Assembly (NCBI RefSeq): GCF_014843845.1
Contig: NZ_JHQS01000017.1
Span: forward strand, 124,001 to 188,000
From: Mesorhizobium amorphae
GTDB lineage: Bacteria; Pseudomonadota; Alphaproteobacteria; Rhizobiales; Rhizobiaceae
Direction of reading: 5' to 3'
DNA length: 64,000 nt
The notes under the pieces are model-generated. The model worked only from the letters and a program-made list of their open reading frames with translations. It was not told where the DNA came from and searched no databases. Shown here in pieces: positions 19,573 to 30,697 of this stretch. The position numbers and the translations under genes are program-made. Position 1 is the first letter of the stretch. Every line of letters starts with the position of its first letter.

Positions 19573-21149
19573 CCACGATCGGCGAAGCGCTCATCACCTT
19601 GCTCGAAGCCCATGGCGTCGACACCGTCTTCGGCATTCCGGGCGTCCATACGGTCGAACTCTATCGCGGCCTGGCGCGCTCGAAGATCCGCCATGTCACA
19701 CCGCGTCACGAGCAGGGCGCCGGCTTCATGGCCGACGGCTATGCCCGCGCCAGCGGCAGGCCGGGCGTCGCCTTCGTCATCACCGGGCCGGGGCTGACCA
19801 ACACCATCACCGCCATGGGCCAGGCGCGCGCCGATTCGGTGCCGATGCTGGTGATCTCGGGCGTCAATGCCATGCCGACGCTCGGCAAGGGTCTTGGCTA
19901 TCTGCATGAACTGCCTGACCAGCGCGGCATGATGGAGAAGGTGGCGCTGTTCTCGCACCGTGTCACCGAGGCCGGCGAACTGCCCGGCGTGCTCGCCCGC
20001 GCCTTCGCGCTGTTCTCGTCATCGCGTCCCGGCCCGGTCCATATCGAAATCCCGACCGATGTCATGGTCAAGCCGGGCGACGGCATCGAAGCCTTGCTGA
20101 GCAATGTCGCGCCGCCAGTTCCCGACCCGGCGGCGATAGAGGAGGCAGCCAGGCTTTGCGCGGCCGCCCGCCGCCCGCTCATCCTTGCCGGCGGCGGCGT
20201 CAGGCGCGCCGAGGCGCCATTGCGGCGGCTGGCCGAAAGGCTCGTCGCGCCGGTCGTCGAGACCGCCAATGCACGCGGCCTGCTGCATCGTCATCCGCTT
20301 TGCGTGCCGGCAGGCCCTTGCCTGAAGGCGGTGCGGGCGCTGATGGCGGAGGCCGACCTGGTCATTGCCGCCGGCACCGAATTCGGTCCGACCGAGTATG
20401 ACGGCTATAGCGATGGCGGCTTTGTCCTGCCGCCAAACCTGATCCGCATCGACATCGGCGCCGACCAACTCGCGCGCCGCCCGGCCACCGTCGCCATCCA
20501 GGCGGATTGCGCCGAGGCGATCGAGGCCCTGCTGGCTCGGCTTGGCGGCAGGCCGTCTGCATCGGCCGACGGCCCGGCCCGCGCCGCCGCGACCCGGCAG
20601 GCCGCCCTTGCCGAGCTTGGCCCGGCCATGCAGGCGCAGATGCGCGCGGTGGAAGTGATCCGCGATGCCTTGCCCGGATCGATCATCGTGGGCGATTCCA
20701 CACAGCCGATCTACGCCGCCAACCTGTACTACGACCATGACCGGCCGGGCGGCTGGTTCAATGCCGCCACCGGCTTCGGCGCGCTGGGCTTTGGCCCGCC
20801 GGCGGCCATCGGCGCCGCGCTTGCCGTGCCCGAGGCGCCGGTCGTCTGCCTCACCGGCGATGGCGGCTTCCAGTTCACCTTGCCGGAACTGGGCGCAGCG
20901 CTCGATGCGGATGCGCCGGTCATCTTCGTCGTTTGGAACAATCGCGGCTATCGCGAGATCGAGACCTCCATGCTCGATGTCGGCGTCGAACCGGTTGGTG
21001 TGTCGCCGGCGCCGCCGGATTTCTGCAAGCTGGCCGAGGCCTATGGCATTGCCGCCGAGCGGCTTGCCGGCGTTGGCGGGCTGGAGGATGCGCTCAAGCG
21101 CGCACGCGCGACCGGACTGCCCTACGTCATCGAGATAACCGTGGACTGA
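19569..21149 (+). CDS. TPP-dependent acetolactate synthase-family enzyme, probable 2-ketoarginine decarboxylase
   Basis: The 526-residue protein has all three domains of the acetolactate synthase/benzoylformate decarboxylase family. The N-terminal PYR domain carries the conserved glutamate in TPRHEQGAGFMADGYAR. The C-terminal PP domain carries the TPP/Mg motif GDGGFQFT ending in VVWNN. It lacks features of biosynthetic IlvB such as a linked small subunit gene. Translational coupling to a guanidino hydrolase and proximity to a basic amino-acid importer favour a 5-guanidino-2-oxopentanoate (2-ketoarginine) decarboxylase-like role as in the arginine transaminase pathway. That is inference; another 2-oxo acid is possible. 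Confidence 0.8.
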   Translation: MTTIGEALITLLEAHGVDTVFGIPGVHTVELYRGLARSKIRHVTPRHEQGAGFMADGYARASGRPGVAFVITGPGLTNTITAMGQARADSVPMLVISGVNAMPTLGKGLGYLHELPDQRGMMEKVALFSHRVTEAGELPGVLARAFALFSSSRPGPVHIEIPTDVMVKPGDGIEALLSNVAPPVPDPAAIEEAARLCAAARRPLILAGGGVRRAEAPLRRLAERLVAPVVETANARGLLHRHPLCVPAGPCLKAVRALMAEADLVIAAGTEFGPTEYDGYSDGGFVLPPNLIRIDIGADQLARRPATVAIQADCAEAIEALLARLGGRPSASADGPARAAATRQAALAELGPAMQAQMRAVEVIRDALPGSIIVGDSTQPIYAANLYYDHDRPGGWFNAATGFGALGFGPPAAIGAALAVPEAPVVCLTGDGGFQFTLPELGAALDADAPVIFVVWNNRGYREIETSMLDVGVEPVGVSPAPPDFCKLAEAYGIAAERLAGVGGLEDALKRARATGLPYVIEITVD

Positions 21150-21326
21150 GTTTGGCCGAGCAACGCGCTTCATGCGTCAGCCTGGCGAGGCTTCCGTCCG
21201 GCCGGCGGCCCGAGCGATGCAAAGACGCGACCCAGCCATGTCGATATTTCAGTTGAGTGATCGAGTGAAAGGCGCGACTTTCGCTGGCGGCGTGGCCTAA
21301 GCATAAGAACACTGGAGCAGTCGAAT

Positions 21327-22034
21327 ATGACGGAAACACTGGACGGCAGGCATATCGTGGTGACCGGCGGCACCGGGGCGCTGGGCGGCGCGGTTGTCGG
21401 CAAGCTCCTGGAGCAGGGCGCGGTCTGCCATGTTCCCAATGCCCATGCCGCCGCACCTTCGCATTTTCCTTTCACCACGCATGATCGCGTCAGGCTGGCG
21501 CACAATGTCGACCTGTCGGACTCCGCCAAGGTCGAGGCGTTCTACCACCAGCTTCCGGAACTCTGGGGTTCCATCCACCTGGCGGGCGGCTTCACCATGG
21601 CGCCGGTGGAGAAGATCGAGTCGGCGTCCTTCGCCGAGATGATGGACACCAACGCCCGCACGACCTTCCTGTGCTGTCGCGCGGCGGTGCGCTCGATGCT
21701 GGCGTCGAGCACAGCGGGCCGCATCGTCAACGTCTCGGCGCGCGCCGGGCTCGAGCCCAGACGCGGCTCCGGCATGGTCGCCTATGCCGCCAGCAAGGCG
21801 GCGGTCGCCGCGATAACGCTGGCCATGGCCGAGGAATTGAAAGGCAAGGGCATATTGGTCAATGCCGTGGCGCCCTCGACGCTCGACACGCCGGCAACCC
21901 GGACCGACATGCCGGACGCCGATTTCAGCAAATGGGTCAGCCTTGAGGCGGCGGCCGAAGCGATCACTTATCTCGCGTCGCCCGCCAATTTGGCAATGAG
22001 CGGCACACTGGTGCCGCTTTACGGCCGGGCCTGA
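21327..22034 (+). CDS. Short-chain dehydrogenase/reductase
   Basis: The 235-residue SDR has the cofactor motif TGGTGALGGAVV (residues 14-25), the NVSARAG strand with the catalytic serine, and the YAASK active-site pair. The usual NAG motif is replaced by HLAGGF, seen in some SDRs of unknown substrate. The C terminus is short and ends in SGTLVPLYGRA. It follows the decarboxylase gene after a 177-bp gap that shows nothing else, and ends at a terminator, so it is probably a separate unit. The substrate is unknown. Confidence 0.85.
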   Translation: MTETLDGRHIVVTGGTGALGGAVVGKLLEQGAVCHVPNAHAAAPSHFPFTTHDRVRLAHNVDLSDSAKVEAFYHQLPELWGSIHLAGGFTMAPVEKIESASFAEMMDTNARTTFLCCRAAVRSMLASSTAGRIVNVSARAGLEPRRGSGMVAYAASKAAVAAITLAMAEELKGKGILVNAVAPSTLDTPATRTDMPDADFSKWVSLEAAAEAITYLASPANLAMSGTLVPLYGRA

Positions 22035-22055
22035 TCCTTCGGCATATCCCAAAGA

Positions 22056-22090
22056 AAAACCCCGCCGGATCGCTCCGGCGGGGTCTTGTT
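22056..22090. terminator. Intrinsic terminator between SDR and rpsA
   Basis: CCCCGCCGGA (22061-22070) pairs with TCCGGCGGGG (22075-22084) around a TCGC loop. It has an A-rich left flank and a TCTTGTTTT right flank, so it can terminate both the SDR transcript (+) and the rpsA transcript (-). Confidence 0.9.
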
Positions 22091-22110
22091 TTCAGTAGGT
22101 GCGAAGGGGC

Positions 22111-23808
22111 TTAGCTGCCCTGCTTCTTCAGCGCGGCACCCAGGATGTCGCCCAGCGAAGCGCCGGAGTCGGTCGAGCCGTACTGGGCGACCGCTTCCTT
22201 CTCTTCGGCGATTTCCAGCGCCTTGATCGAGACCTGCAGCTTGCGGGTCTTCTTGTCGAAGGCGATGACGCGGGCATCGACCTTCTGGCCGACGGTGAAG
22301 CGCTCGGGGCGCTGCTCGTCGCGGTCACGGCTGAGGTCGGAGCGCTTGATGAAGGTCTCGATGCCGCTGTCGACCAGCCGCACTTCCAGACCGCCATCCT
22401 TGACGCCGATAACCTCGCAGGTGACGACGGCGTTCTTGCGCAGTTCGCCCGAAGTCGCCGCTTCGCCGACCGTATCCTTGGCCAGCTGCTTGATGCCGAG
22501 CGAGATGCGCTCCTTCTCGATGTCGACGTCGAGCACCTGCGCCTTGACCATGTCGCCGCGATTGTACTCTTCGATGACCTGCTCGCCCGGACGGGTCCAG
22601 TCGAGGTCGGAGAGGTGCACCATGCCGTCCACGTCGCCTTCCAGGCCGATGAACAGGCCGAACTCGGTCTTGTTCTTGACCTCGCCCTCGACCTGGCTGC
22701 CGACCGGATGGGTGCGCGCGAAGGCTTCCCACGGGTTTTCCAGCGTCTGCTTGAGGCCGAGCGAAATGCGGCGCTTGGCCGGATCGACCTCGAGCACCAC
22801 CACGTCGACTTCCTGGGTCGTCGACAGGATCTTGCCGGGGTGCACGTTCTTCTTCGTCCACGACATTTCCGAAACGTGGATGAGGCCTTCGATGCCCGGC
22901 TCCAGCTCGACGAACGCGCCGTAGTCGGTGATGTTGGTGACGGTGCCCTTGATCTTCTTGCCGATCGGGAACTTGGTGCCGATCTCGGACCACGGATCGC
23001 TCTCGAGCTGCTTCATGCCGAGCGAGATGCGGTGGGTTTCCTGGTTGATGCGGATGATCTGCACCTTGACCGTCTGGCCGATGTTGAGGATCTCGGTCGG
23101 ATGGTTGACGCGGCGCCATGCCATGTCGGTGACATGCAGCAGGCCGTCGATGCCGCCGAGGTCGACGAACGCACCGTAGTCGGTGATGTTCTTGACGACG
23201 CCTTCGACCACCTGGCCTTCTTCGAGATTCTGCACGATTTCCGAACGCTGTTCGGCGCGGCTCTCCTCGAGCACGGTGCGGCGTGACACCACGATGTTGC
23301 CGCGGCGGCGATCCATCTTGAGGATCTCGAAGGGCTGCGGGTTGTGCATCAGCGGGGAAACGTCGCGGATCGGTCGGATATCGACCTGGCTGCGCGGCAG
23401 GAAGGCCACGGCGCCGTCGAGGTCGACGGTGAAGCCGCCCTTGACCTGGTTGAAGATGACGCCTTCGACGCGCTCACCCTTGGTGAACTTCTCTTCGAGA
23501 CGGACCCAGCTCTCTTCGCGACGAGCCTTCTCACGCGACAGCATCGCTTCGCCAAGCGCGTTCTCGATGCGCTCGACATAGACTTCGACGGTGTCACCGA
23601 CCTTGAGGGTGGTGTCCTTGCCCTTGACGCCGAATTCCTTCAGCGGCACGCGGCCTTCGACCTTGAGGCCGACGTCGATGATGGCCATGTCCTTTTCGAT
23701 CGCGGTGATCGTGCCCTTGACGACCTGGCCTTCGCCGGAATGGCCGGCGGTAAAGGATTCTTCGAGCAGGCTCGCGAAATCATCGCGAGTGGGATTTGCA
23801 GCTGACAT
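22111..23808 (-). CDS. rpsA: 30S ribosomal protein S1
   Basis: The 565-residue protein is the RNA-binding S1 protein that helps mRNA bind the small subunit. Six S1/OB repeats can be followed, for example [41 protein letters not shown] and [21 protein letters not shown]. Length and repeat count match the proteobacterial type. The start at 23808 ([11 protein letters not shown]) follows AGGAG with good spacing. The gene lies downstream of cmk and aroA on the same strand, the order usual in Rhizobiales. The leader of about 200 bases between cmk and rpsA could hold regulatory structure, but nothing clear was seen. Confidence 0.97.
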   Translation of the reverse strand: MSAANPTRDDFASLLEESFTAGHSGEGQVVKGTITAIEKDMAIIDVGLKVEGRVPLKEFGVKGKDTTLKVGDTVEVYVERIENALGEAMLSREKARREESWVRLEEKFTKGERVEGVIFNQVKGGFTVDLDGAVAFLPRSQVDIRPIRDVSPLMHNPQPFEILKMDRRRGNIVVSRRTVLEESRAEQRSEIVQNLEEGQVVEGVVKNITDYGAFVDLGGIDGLLHVTDMAWRRVNHPTEILNIGQTVKVQIIRINQETHRISLGMKQLESDPWSEIGTKFPIGKKIKGTVTNITDYGAFVELEPGIEGLIHVSEMSWTKKNVHPGKILSTTQEVDVVVLEVDPAKRRISLGLKQTLENPWEAFARTHPVGSQVEGEVKNKTEFGLFIGLEGDVDGMVHLSDLDWTRPGEQVIEEYNRGDMVKAQVLDVDIEKERISLGIKQLAKDTVGEAATSGELRKNAVVTCEVIGVKDGGLEVRLVDSGIETFIKRSDLSRDRDEQRPERFTVGQKVDARVIAFDKKTRKLQVSIKALEIAEEKEAVAQYGSTDSGASLGDILGAALKKQGS

Positions 23809-24014
23809 ATTTTCTCCTGGAATGCCCCGCATCTCAAGCGGGACGGGCGCCGTGGGTTAGCGTTGCGTTGGCCTGCCGGCGTTCCGGGCTACAAAAGCCC
23901 TGGGCCGCTCTAAGCGGCAATTCCGGCGCATGAAGAATGCTGGCAGGCTGGTTCGTGCCCGATATGGGTATTTTCTTCACCGCCGGCAATCGGCAGCGCG
24001 AGGAAAAACCCGGA

Positions 24015-24665
24015 TCAGGCCTTGTTTCTCTTGGCCAGCACGTCGTCGATGATCGCCATGGCTGCAAGAAACGCGGCTTCTATAGCCATTTCGCTCGTAT
24101 CAAGCAAGTGCGCGTCGGCTGCCGGCTTCAGCGGCGAGTCGGCGCGACCCATGTCGCGCTCGTCGCGGCGCATGATGTCGGCGAGGATCTCGTTGAAATT
24201 GGCGCTGCCGCCGATGCTTTCGATCTCGGCCAGCCGGCGTCGTGCCCGCACCTCGGCGCTGGCGGTGACATAGAGCTTGATGTCGGCATCGGGGCACACC
24301 ACCGTGCCGATGTCGCGTCCGTCGAGCACCGCGCCCGGCGGCCTCTTTGCGAACTCCCGTTGCTTCTCGACCAGGATGCGCCGCACGGTCGGATAAACCG
24401 CAACCTTCGAAGCTGCCTCGCCGACCGCATGCGCCGACAGCACCGCCCGGTCGAGTTTTGCCAGATCGACCTGACGCGCCGCGGTTTCGGCGGCCGAGAC
24501 ATTGTCGAGCGGTAGCGCGTGTTGAAGCAGTGCATAGGCAACCGCGCGATAGGTGAGGCCGGTGTCGAGCAGGTTCAGCCGGTAGTGGTCGGCGAGCCGC
24601 CGGGCAAGGGTGCCTTTGCCGGCGCCGGCGGGGCCATCGATGGCGATGGTGAAAACATGTGTCAT
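24015..24665 (-). CDS. cmk: Cytidylate kinase
   Basis: The 216-residue enzyme phosphorylates CMP and dCMP. The P-loop is [17 protein letters not shown] (near residue 9), followed by [13 protein letters not shown]. The CMP-binding motif [18 protein letters not shown] and the lid-like [10 protein letters not shown] and [16 protein letters not shown] are all present. The ATG at 24665 gives the normal N terminus [12 protein letters not shown]. It lies between aroA and rpsA in the conserved cluster. Confidence 0.96.
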   Translation of the reverse strand: MTHVFTIAIDGPAGAGKGTLARRLADHYRLNLLDTGLTYRAVAYALLQHALPLDNVSAAETAARQVDLAKLDRAVLSAHAVGEAASKVAVYPTVRRILVEKQREFAKRPPGAVLDGRDIGTVVCPDADIKLYVTASAEVRARRRLAEIESIGGSANFNEILADIMRRDERDMGRADSPLKPAADAHLLDTSEMAIEAAFLAAMAIIDDVLAKRNKA

Positions 24666-24710
24666 TGGGGAGACACTATGACGGAACCAGACAAGTACGG
24701 CGATCCTTCG

Positions 24711-24865
24711 CGCCCCCCTCTGTCCTGCCGGACATCTCCCCCACACGGGGGGAGATTGGCAGCTTCGCCCTCGGCGCCTTTTCCACGCGGGAAATTGGCG
24801 AAAGCAAACGTGACGTCCGATCTCCCTCCTCGTGGGGGAGATGCCCGGTAGGGCAGAGGGGGGCG
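24711..24865. repeat. 155-bp palindromic repeat between aroA and cmk
   Basis: The 34-base arms at 24711-24744 (starting CGCCCCCCTCTGTCCTGCC) and 24832-24865 (ending GGGCAGAGGGGGGCG) are complementary with about three mismatches. Inner CTCCCCC/GGGGGAG units form further hairpins. It fills most of the gap between aroA and cmk. I recognise the sequence type as a dispersed palindromic repeat of Mesorhizobium-like genomes. As RNA it could separate the expression of aroA and cmk. Confidence 0.75.
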
Positions 24866-24925
24866 CTGTCCCTCCAACGTTTCAGTTTGGCCCCAATCTC
24901 CAACGTATGGAATTGCCATCGACCG

Positions 24926-26870
<1,945 letters not shown>

Positions 26871-27042
26871 TCGGCTGCGGGCGCATGCGCCCGCAGGCTT
26901 TCTTGGGTTGTGACGAAAAAGCGGCTCCGGAAGGCTTGATATTGACGGAAGGCGGGGTTAGAAGCCGCCTGCACTAACGGCGCGGTCTTGAAACCCGCGC
27001 CGATCTCTTCGCCGGAAACGGCGCCGGCTGACTGCCGGGAGT

Positions 27043-27118
<76 letters not shown>

Positions 27119-27133
27119 AACAGTCCTTTTCCG

Positions 27134-27604
27134 ATGCTTGGTTTCGCGGCATTCATGCTCGTCGCCTGCCAGTCGGCTCCTGAAGCACCGCCACCGCCTG
27201 CCCCGCAACCCGCCCTTCCCGCTGTTGCGGCGCCTGCTCCGGAGGGTTCGGCGGTTCTGGATCCCTCCGTGGTGATCACTCCCCCCGCCAAGGGCGTTCC
27301 GCGCAGATACGCCGCTTTTTCCGGCATCTGGGCCGGACGGCTGGATGGGATGTATGAAGGCAAGCTGGCTGTGCTGACCGTTTCTCCAGGCGGGAATGTG
27401 ACAGTTACCTATGCGTGGGGCGATGTGGCCGACAACAGGCCGGGAGTGGCCGACGGCGCCGGGAAGATTGTCGGGCAGACATTGAAGCTTGGGCGCCTCC
27501 CCAATGGCGCGGATGCCAGCTTTGCGATGCAGCCGGACGGAACGCTGGCTGGGACCTATACGCTTGCCGGGCAGACCTACACGGGCGCGTTCGCCAGGCA
27601 ATAG
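27134..27604 (+). CDS. Putative lipoprotein
   Basis: This 156-residue protein starts 16 bases after the tRNA. A short hydrophobic stretch ends in the lipobox LVAC (cysteine at residue 12), followed by a proline/alanine-rich linker (APEAPPPPAPQPALPAVAAPAP). The C-terminal part has repeated short beta-like segments (KLAVLTVSPGGNVTVTYAWG, FAMQPDGTLAGTYTLAGQTYTG). The n-region lacks a positive charge, so the start could lie elsewhere, but the upstream frame runs into the tRNA. It is probably anchored in the outer or inner membrane; function unknown. Confidence 0.65.
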   Translation: MLGFAAFMLVACQSAPEAPPPPAPQPALPAVAAPAPEGSAVLDPSVVITPPAKGVPRRYAAFSGIWAGRLDGMYEGKLAVLTVSPGGNVTVTYAWGDVADNRPGVADGAGKIVGQTLKLGRLPNGADASFAMQPDGTLAGTYTLAGQTYTGAFARQ

Positions 27605-27737
27605 TCGAGGCAGACAAACGCCGTTCTCGGAACCTTGACAGTCTGTGTCATGGACGATGGGTGTGTGGACGCGCTACCCACGGACCCGACGTAATCCTGT
27701 CGCTCCGACGAGGATGTAGAATGAACGGGCTTGTCGC

Positions 27738-28757
27738 ATGAAGAAGATCGGCTTCCTTTCCTTTGGCCATTGGTCGCCCTCGTCCCAGTCGCAGACGCGG
27801 TCGGCTTCCGATGCGCTTCTGCAGTCGATCGAGCTGGCCGTCGCCGCCGAGGAACTGGGCGCGGACGGCGCCTATTTCCGCGTGCATCATTTTGCCCGCC
27901 AGCTTGGTTCGCCCTTTCCGCTTCTGGCCGCGGTTGGCGCCAAAACCAGCCGCATCGAGATCGGCACCGCCGTCATAGACATGCGCTACGAGAACCCACT
28001 GTACATGGCGGAGGACGCAGGCGCTGCCGACCTGATCGCCGGCGGTCGCCTGCAGCTTGGCATCAGTCGCGGGTCGCCGGAGCAGGTGATCGACGGCTGG
28101 CGCTATTTCGGCTACGTGCCGCAGGAAGGTCAAAGCGATGCCGACATGGCACGTAGCCACGCCGAGGTTTTCCTCGAGGTGCTGCGCGGCGAAGGCTTCG
28201 CACAGCCCAACCCGCGGCCGATGTTTCCCAATCCGCCTGGAATGCTGCGACTTGAGCCCTTCTCGGCCGGTCTGCGCGACAGGATCTGGTGGGGCGCCGC
28301 CACCAACGCCACCGCGCAATGGGCGGGCAAGCTCGGCATGAACCTGCAGAGCTCGACGCTCAAATTCGACGAGGGCGGACAGCCGCTCCACATCCAGCAG
28401 GCCGAGCAGATCCGGGCTTTTCGCGCGGCGTGGAAGGAAGCGGGGCATGCGCGCGAGCCGCGGGTGTCCGTCAGCCGCAGCATCTTCGCGTTGGTGAATG
28501 ACCGCGACCGCGCCTATTTCGGCAGCAACGGGAGCGAGGATCATTTCGGCTACATCGAGCCCGACAAACTTGCCGTCTTTGGCCGTACCTACGCCGCCGA
28601 GCCGGATGTCCTCGTCGATCAGTTGAGAGAGGACGAAGCGATCGCCGAGGCCGATACACTGCTGCTGACCGTCCCCAACCAGCTCGGCGTGGATTACAAC
28701 GCGCATGTCATCGGGGCGATACTGAAGCACGTCGCGCCGGCCCTCGGCTGGCGCTGA
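27738..28757 (+). CDS. LLM class flavin-dependent oxidoreductase
   Basis: The 339-residue protein has the bacterial luciferase-like monooxygenase fold: MKKIGFLSFGHWSP at the start, AAEELGADGAYFRVHHF, and the TSRIEIGTAVIDMRYENPLYMAEDAGAADL region containing the flavin site and the LQLGISRGSPE loop. These enzymes use FMNH2 or F420 to oxidise or reduce diverse small molecules. It stands alone. The F420-specific branch is unlikely in this type of organism, so an FMN-dependent enzyme is inferred. Substrate unknown. Confidence 0.85.
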   Translation: MKKIGFLSFGHWSPSSQSQTRSASDALLQSIELAVAAEELGADGAYFRVHHFARQLGSPFPLLAAVGAKTSRIEIGTAVIDMRYENPLYMAEDAGAADLIAGGRLQLGISRGSPEQVIDGWRYFGYVPQEGQSDADMARSHAEVFLEVLRGEGFAQPNPRPMFPNPPGMLRLEPFSAGLRDRIWWGAATNATAQWAGKLGMNLQSSTLKFDEGGQPLHIQQAEQIRAFRAAWKEAGHAREPRVSVSRSIFALVNDRDRAYFGSNGSEDHFGYIEPDKLAVFGRTYAAEPDVLVDQLREDEAIAEADTLLLTVPNQLGVDYNAHVIGAILKHVAPALGWR

Positions 28758-28838
28758 TGTTCCGACCTTGTTCGGCGCGGCTGGCGCGGCGCCTATGCGC
28801 TCGCGCAAACCGCCCACGCCGCCCTGCGGCGGCGCAAC

Positions 28839-29246
28839 TTACTTCGGCTTTCGGCCGAGCCCCATCGATTTGGCCAGCGTCGAACGACGTGCGGAATAAT
28901 TTGCCGCCACCATCGGGTAGTCGGACGGCAAGTTCCACTTCGTTCGATATTGATCCGGCGTAAGGCCATAATGTACCCCGATATGCCGCTTCAATGACTT
29001 GAAGCGCTTGCCGTCTTCGAGGCAGACGATGAAGTCGGGCGTGACAGATTTTCTTACGGGAACGGCAGCTTTAAGTTCGCCAGGCTGGACGGTGGGAGTT
29101 CCAGCTGAAATGACCTTAAGTGAGGTGTAGATCTGGCCGATGAAATTTGGAAGGTCGGCGGCAGGAAGAGGGTTGTTTGAAATGTAGGCCGACACGACAT
29201 CGGCAGCTATCGATACAAGGGGGTCGAGATTGTCTTGATGCAGCAT
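28839..29246 (-). CDS. MucR/Ros family transcriptional regulator (paralogue)
   Basis: The 135-residue protein has the MucR layout: an N-terminal helical part (DPLVSIAADVVSAYISNN) and a C-terminal DNA-binding domain VTPDFIVCLEDGKRFKSLKRHIGVHYGLTPDQYRTKWNLP. The zinc-finger position is CLED rather than the CxxC of Ros, a change also seen in many MucR proteins. The ATG at 29246 gives a normal MucR length; a TTG at 29390 would add 48 lysine-rich residues (MKKPYTKPTLSKIKD...), which could be genuine. MucR proteins control exopolysaccharide and cell-surface genes, and polysaccharide-type genes follow at 32.4 kb. Confidence 0.85.
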   Translation of the reverse strand: MLHQDNLDPLVSIAADVVSAYISNNPLPAADLPNFIGQIYTSLKVISAGTPTVQPGELKAAVPVRKSVTPDFIVCLEDGKRFKSLKRHIGVHYGLTPDQYRTKWNLPSDYPMVAANYSARRSTLAKSMGLGRKPK

Positions 29247-29455
29247 AGGGAGCGTCTCTTCGGCGATTTTGAGTGTTTTGCGGGGGGATTTTCCGAGGGC
29301 GGAATTTGTGTAAGGGGGAATCTCGGTCTGGCCTTTTTCGGGTCTGTCTTTGATCTTGCTTAAGGTCGGCTTTGTGTAAGGTTTCTTCAAAGATGCCTCT
29401 CATTGGCAAGGCTGCGGCGGTTACTGCCGTTCAGATTCCAGTTCCGGAAAGCAAA

Positions 29456-29474
29456 GTGTGGGAAAATTTCACAC
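29456..29474. promoter_or_regulatory. Operator-like palindrome GTGTGGGAAAATTTCACAC
   Basis: A 19-base palindrome with arms GTGTG and CACAC around GGAAAATTT. It is one of four related sites in a 2.8-kb stretch (others at 29638, 32133 and 32276). It lies upstream of both the MucR-like gene and the DUF6502 gene, so it suits an operator. The binding protein is unknown. Confidence 0.5.
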
Positions 29475-29637
29475 ATGTCAACTGGGGCGAAGTTCTTTAG
29501 TCGAAGGCGAGGATTTCCGCTGCTGATTGCATACTGGACCGGTGACTGGCCCCGGGCTTTCGATCTTGATTGGGTGCAAATTTCGAGACTCAAGAGCATC
29601 CGAAAGATCGACCATTGTGTCACCCGAGTATGGTCCT

Positions 29638-29660
29638 CTTGTGGAAACATTTCCCACAAG
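29638..29660. promoter_or_regulatory. Operator-like palindrome CTTGTGG-N9-CCACAAG
   Basis: Perfect 7-bp arms CTTGTGG (29638-29644) and CCACAAG (29654-29660) surround AAACATTTC. Arm sequence and AT-rich centre match the site at 29456 and those at 32133 and 32276. It is about 170 bases upstream of the DUF6502 start. Confidence 0.5.
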
Positions 29661-29709
29661 CTATTTTCGGCCAGAGTTTTCGAGGGATGGATGGTCGATT
29701 TCGTGACGA

Positions 29710-29811
29710 GAGCAACTCCAGGAAAAGTGCGTAGCGGTTTTCCGTCCGGAATTGCGTCAAAACAAAGAGTTAGAGTGGTTCAACGGTTCTATTAGGCGTT
29801 GAACCGCTCTA
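29710..29811. repeat. Mosaic palindromic repeat, copy 2, with terminal hairpin
   Basis: The shared element GAGCAACTCCAGGAAAAGTG...TTTTCCGTCCGGAATTGCGTCAAAACAAAG is followed by a 15-bp hairpin with arms TAGAGTGGTTCAACG (29771-29785) and 29797-29811, one mismatch. The hairpin ends only 16 bases before the DUF6502 start, so if transcribed it would influence ribosome access to that gene. Confidence 0.75.
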
Positions 29812-29827
29812 GCTAGTGAGGACGGCG

Positions 29828-30697
29828 ATGAGCAAATCGGGGGGACAACATCTGGACGCCACTGGGGTCCAGGGCGCGTTGAACCGGGCACTTCGCCCGT
29901 TGGTGCGATTGGCGATCAAGTGCGGGGTGACGTTTCCGACCTTCGTCGACCTGCTGCGTCAGCTTTACGTCAATGTGGCGGAGCATGAATTCGCCTTGCC
30001 CGACAAGCAGCAGACCGACAGCAGGGTCAGCTTGCTGACCGGCGTTCACCGAAAGGAGGTCAGTCGGCTAAGAGGCGCCGGGGCTCCGGTGCGGGTGGTG
30101 CCCGATTCCGTCTCCAGGACGAGTGCCATCGTCGCGCGCTGGCTTGCGGATCCGTCGTTTGTCGATGCCAAGGGCATCCCTTTGCCTTTGCCGCGAGCCA
30201 GCGAGGCCGGAGAGGCATCCTTTGCCGGCCTTGTGGAATCGGTAACGCGCGATTTGCGGCCGCGGGCCGTCCTGGACGATTGGCTCGATCGAAAGCTGGT
30301 TGAGATCGACGAGAACGATCGCATCGTCCTGATGGAAGGAGCCATGGTGCCGCGGGGCGACGGCGAGGTTCGGCTTTACTACTTTGCCCGAAATCTCGGG
30401 GATCATGCCGCCGCCGCCGTCCAGAACATCCTGGCCGACGATCCGCCCTTCCTCGAGCGCGCCGTCCATTATGACGGGCTATCCGAACAGCTTGCCAAAT
30501 CGCTCGAGGCCTATAGCCGCAAACTCGCAATCGAGACGCTGCTCCATCTGAACAAGCATGCGAACCAGGCCATCCAAAGTGATACCGGCGGGACCAGCCG
30601 GTGGAATTGCGGCATCTATATCCTGACCTCCGATGGGACGTCGCTCGTTGCCGAAGAATCGCCCCAGCAAAGGGATGCTGGCGGGGAGACTTCATGA
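29828..30697 (+). CDS. DUF6502 family protein
   Basis: The 289-residue protein matches my recollection of the DUF6502 family. It starts with a helix-rich region (VQGALNRALRPLVRLAIKCGVTFPTFVDLLRQLYVNVAEHEF), then VSLLTGVHRKEVSRLRG, which looks like a winged-helix-type recognition segment, so a DNA-binding role is possible. ATG at 29828 has GAGGA seven bases upstream; a GTG at 29816 is an alternative. Its TGA overlaps the ATG of the next gene (ATGA). The pairing with a DUF5666 protein suggests a conserved two-gene unit. Function unknown. Confidence 0.75.
   Translation: MSKSGGQHLDATGVQGALNRALRPLVRLAIKCGVTFPTFVDLLRQLYVNVAEHEFALPDKQQTDSRVSLLTGVHRKEVSRLRGAGAPVRVVPDSVSRTSAIVARWLADPSFVDAKGIPLPLPRASEAGEASFAGLVESVTRDLRPRAVLDDWLDRKLVEIDENDRIVLMEGAMVPRGDGEVRLYYFARNLGDHAAAAVQNILADDPPFLERAVHYDGLSEQLAKSLEAYSRKLAIETLLHLNKHANQAIQSDTGGTSRWNCGIYILTSDGTSLVAEESPQQRDAGGETS

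Larger units (their letters stand above)
29247..29827. other. 581-bp regulatory gap between mucR-like and DUF6502 genes
   Basis: This unusually long divergent gap has lower GC than its surroundings and no believable gene. It contains two GTGG...CCAC-type palindromes (29456 and 29638), the mosaic repeat starting at 29710, and a strong hairpin ending 16 bases before the DUF6502 start. An open frame across 29403-29795 exists, but its end is made of repeat sequence and it has no family features, so it is not called. Confidence 0.5.

Noticed and set aside
29403..29795. A 130-codon frame in the gap before the DUF6502 gene
   Set aside because: Its last third is mosaic-repeat sequence, and it crosses both operator-like palindromes; no start signal or homology features.
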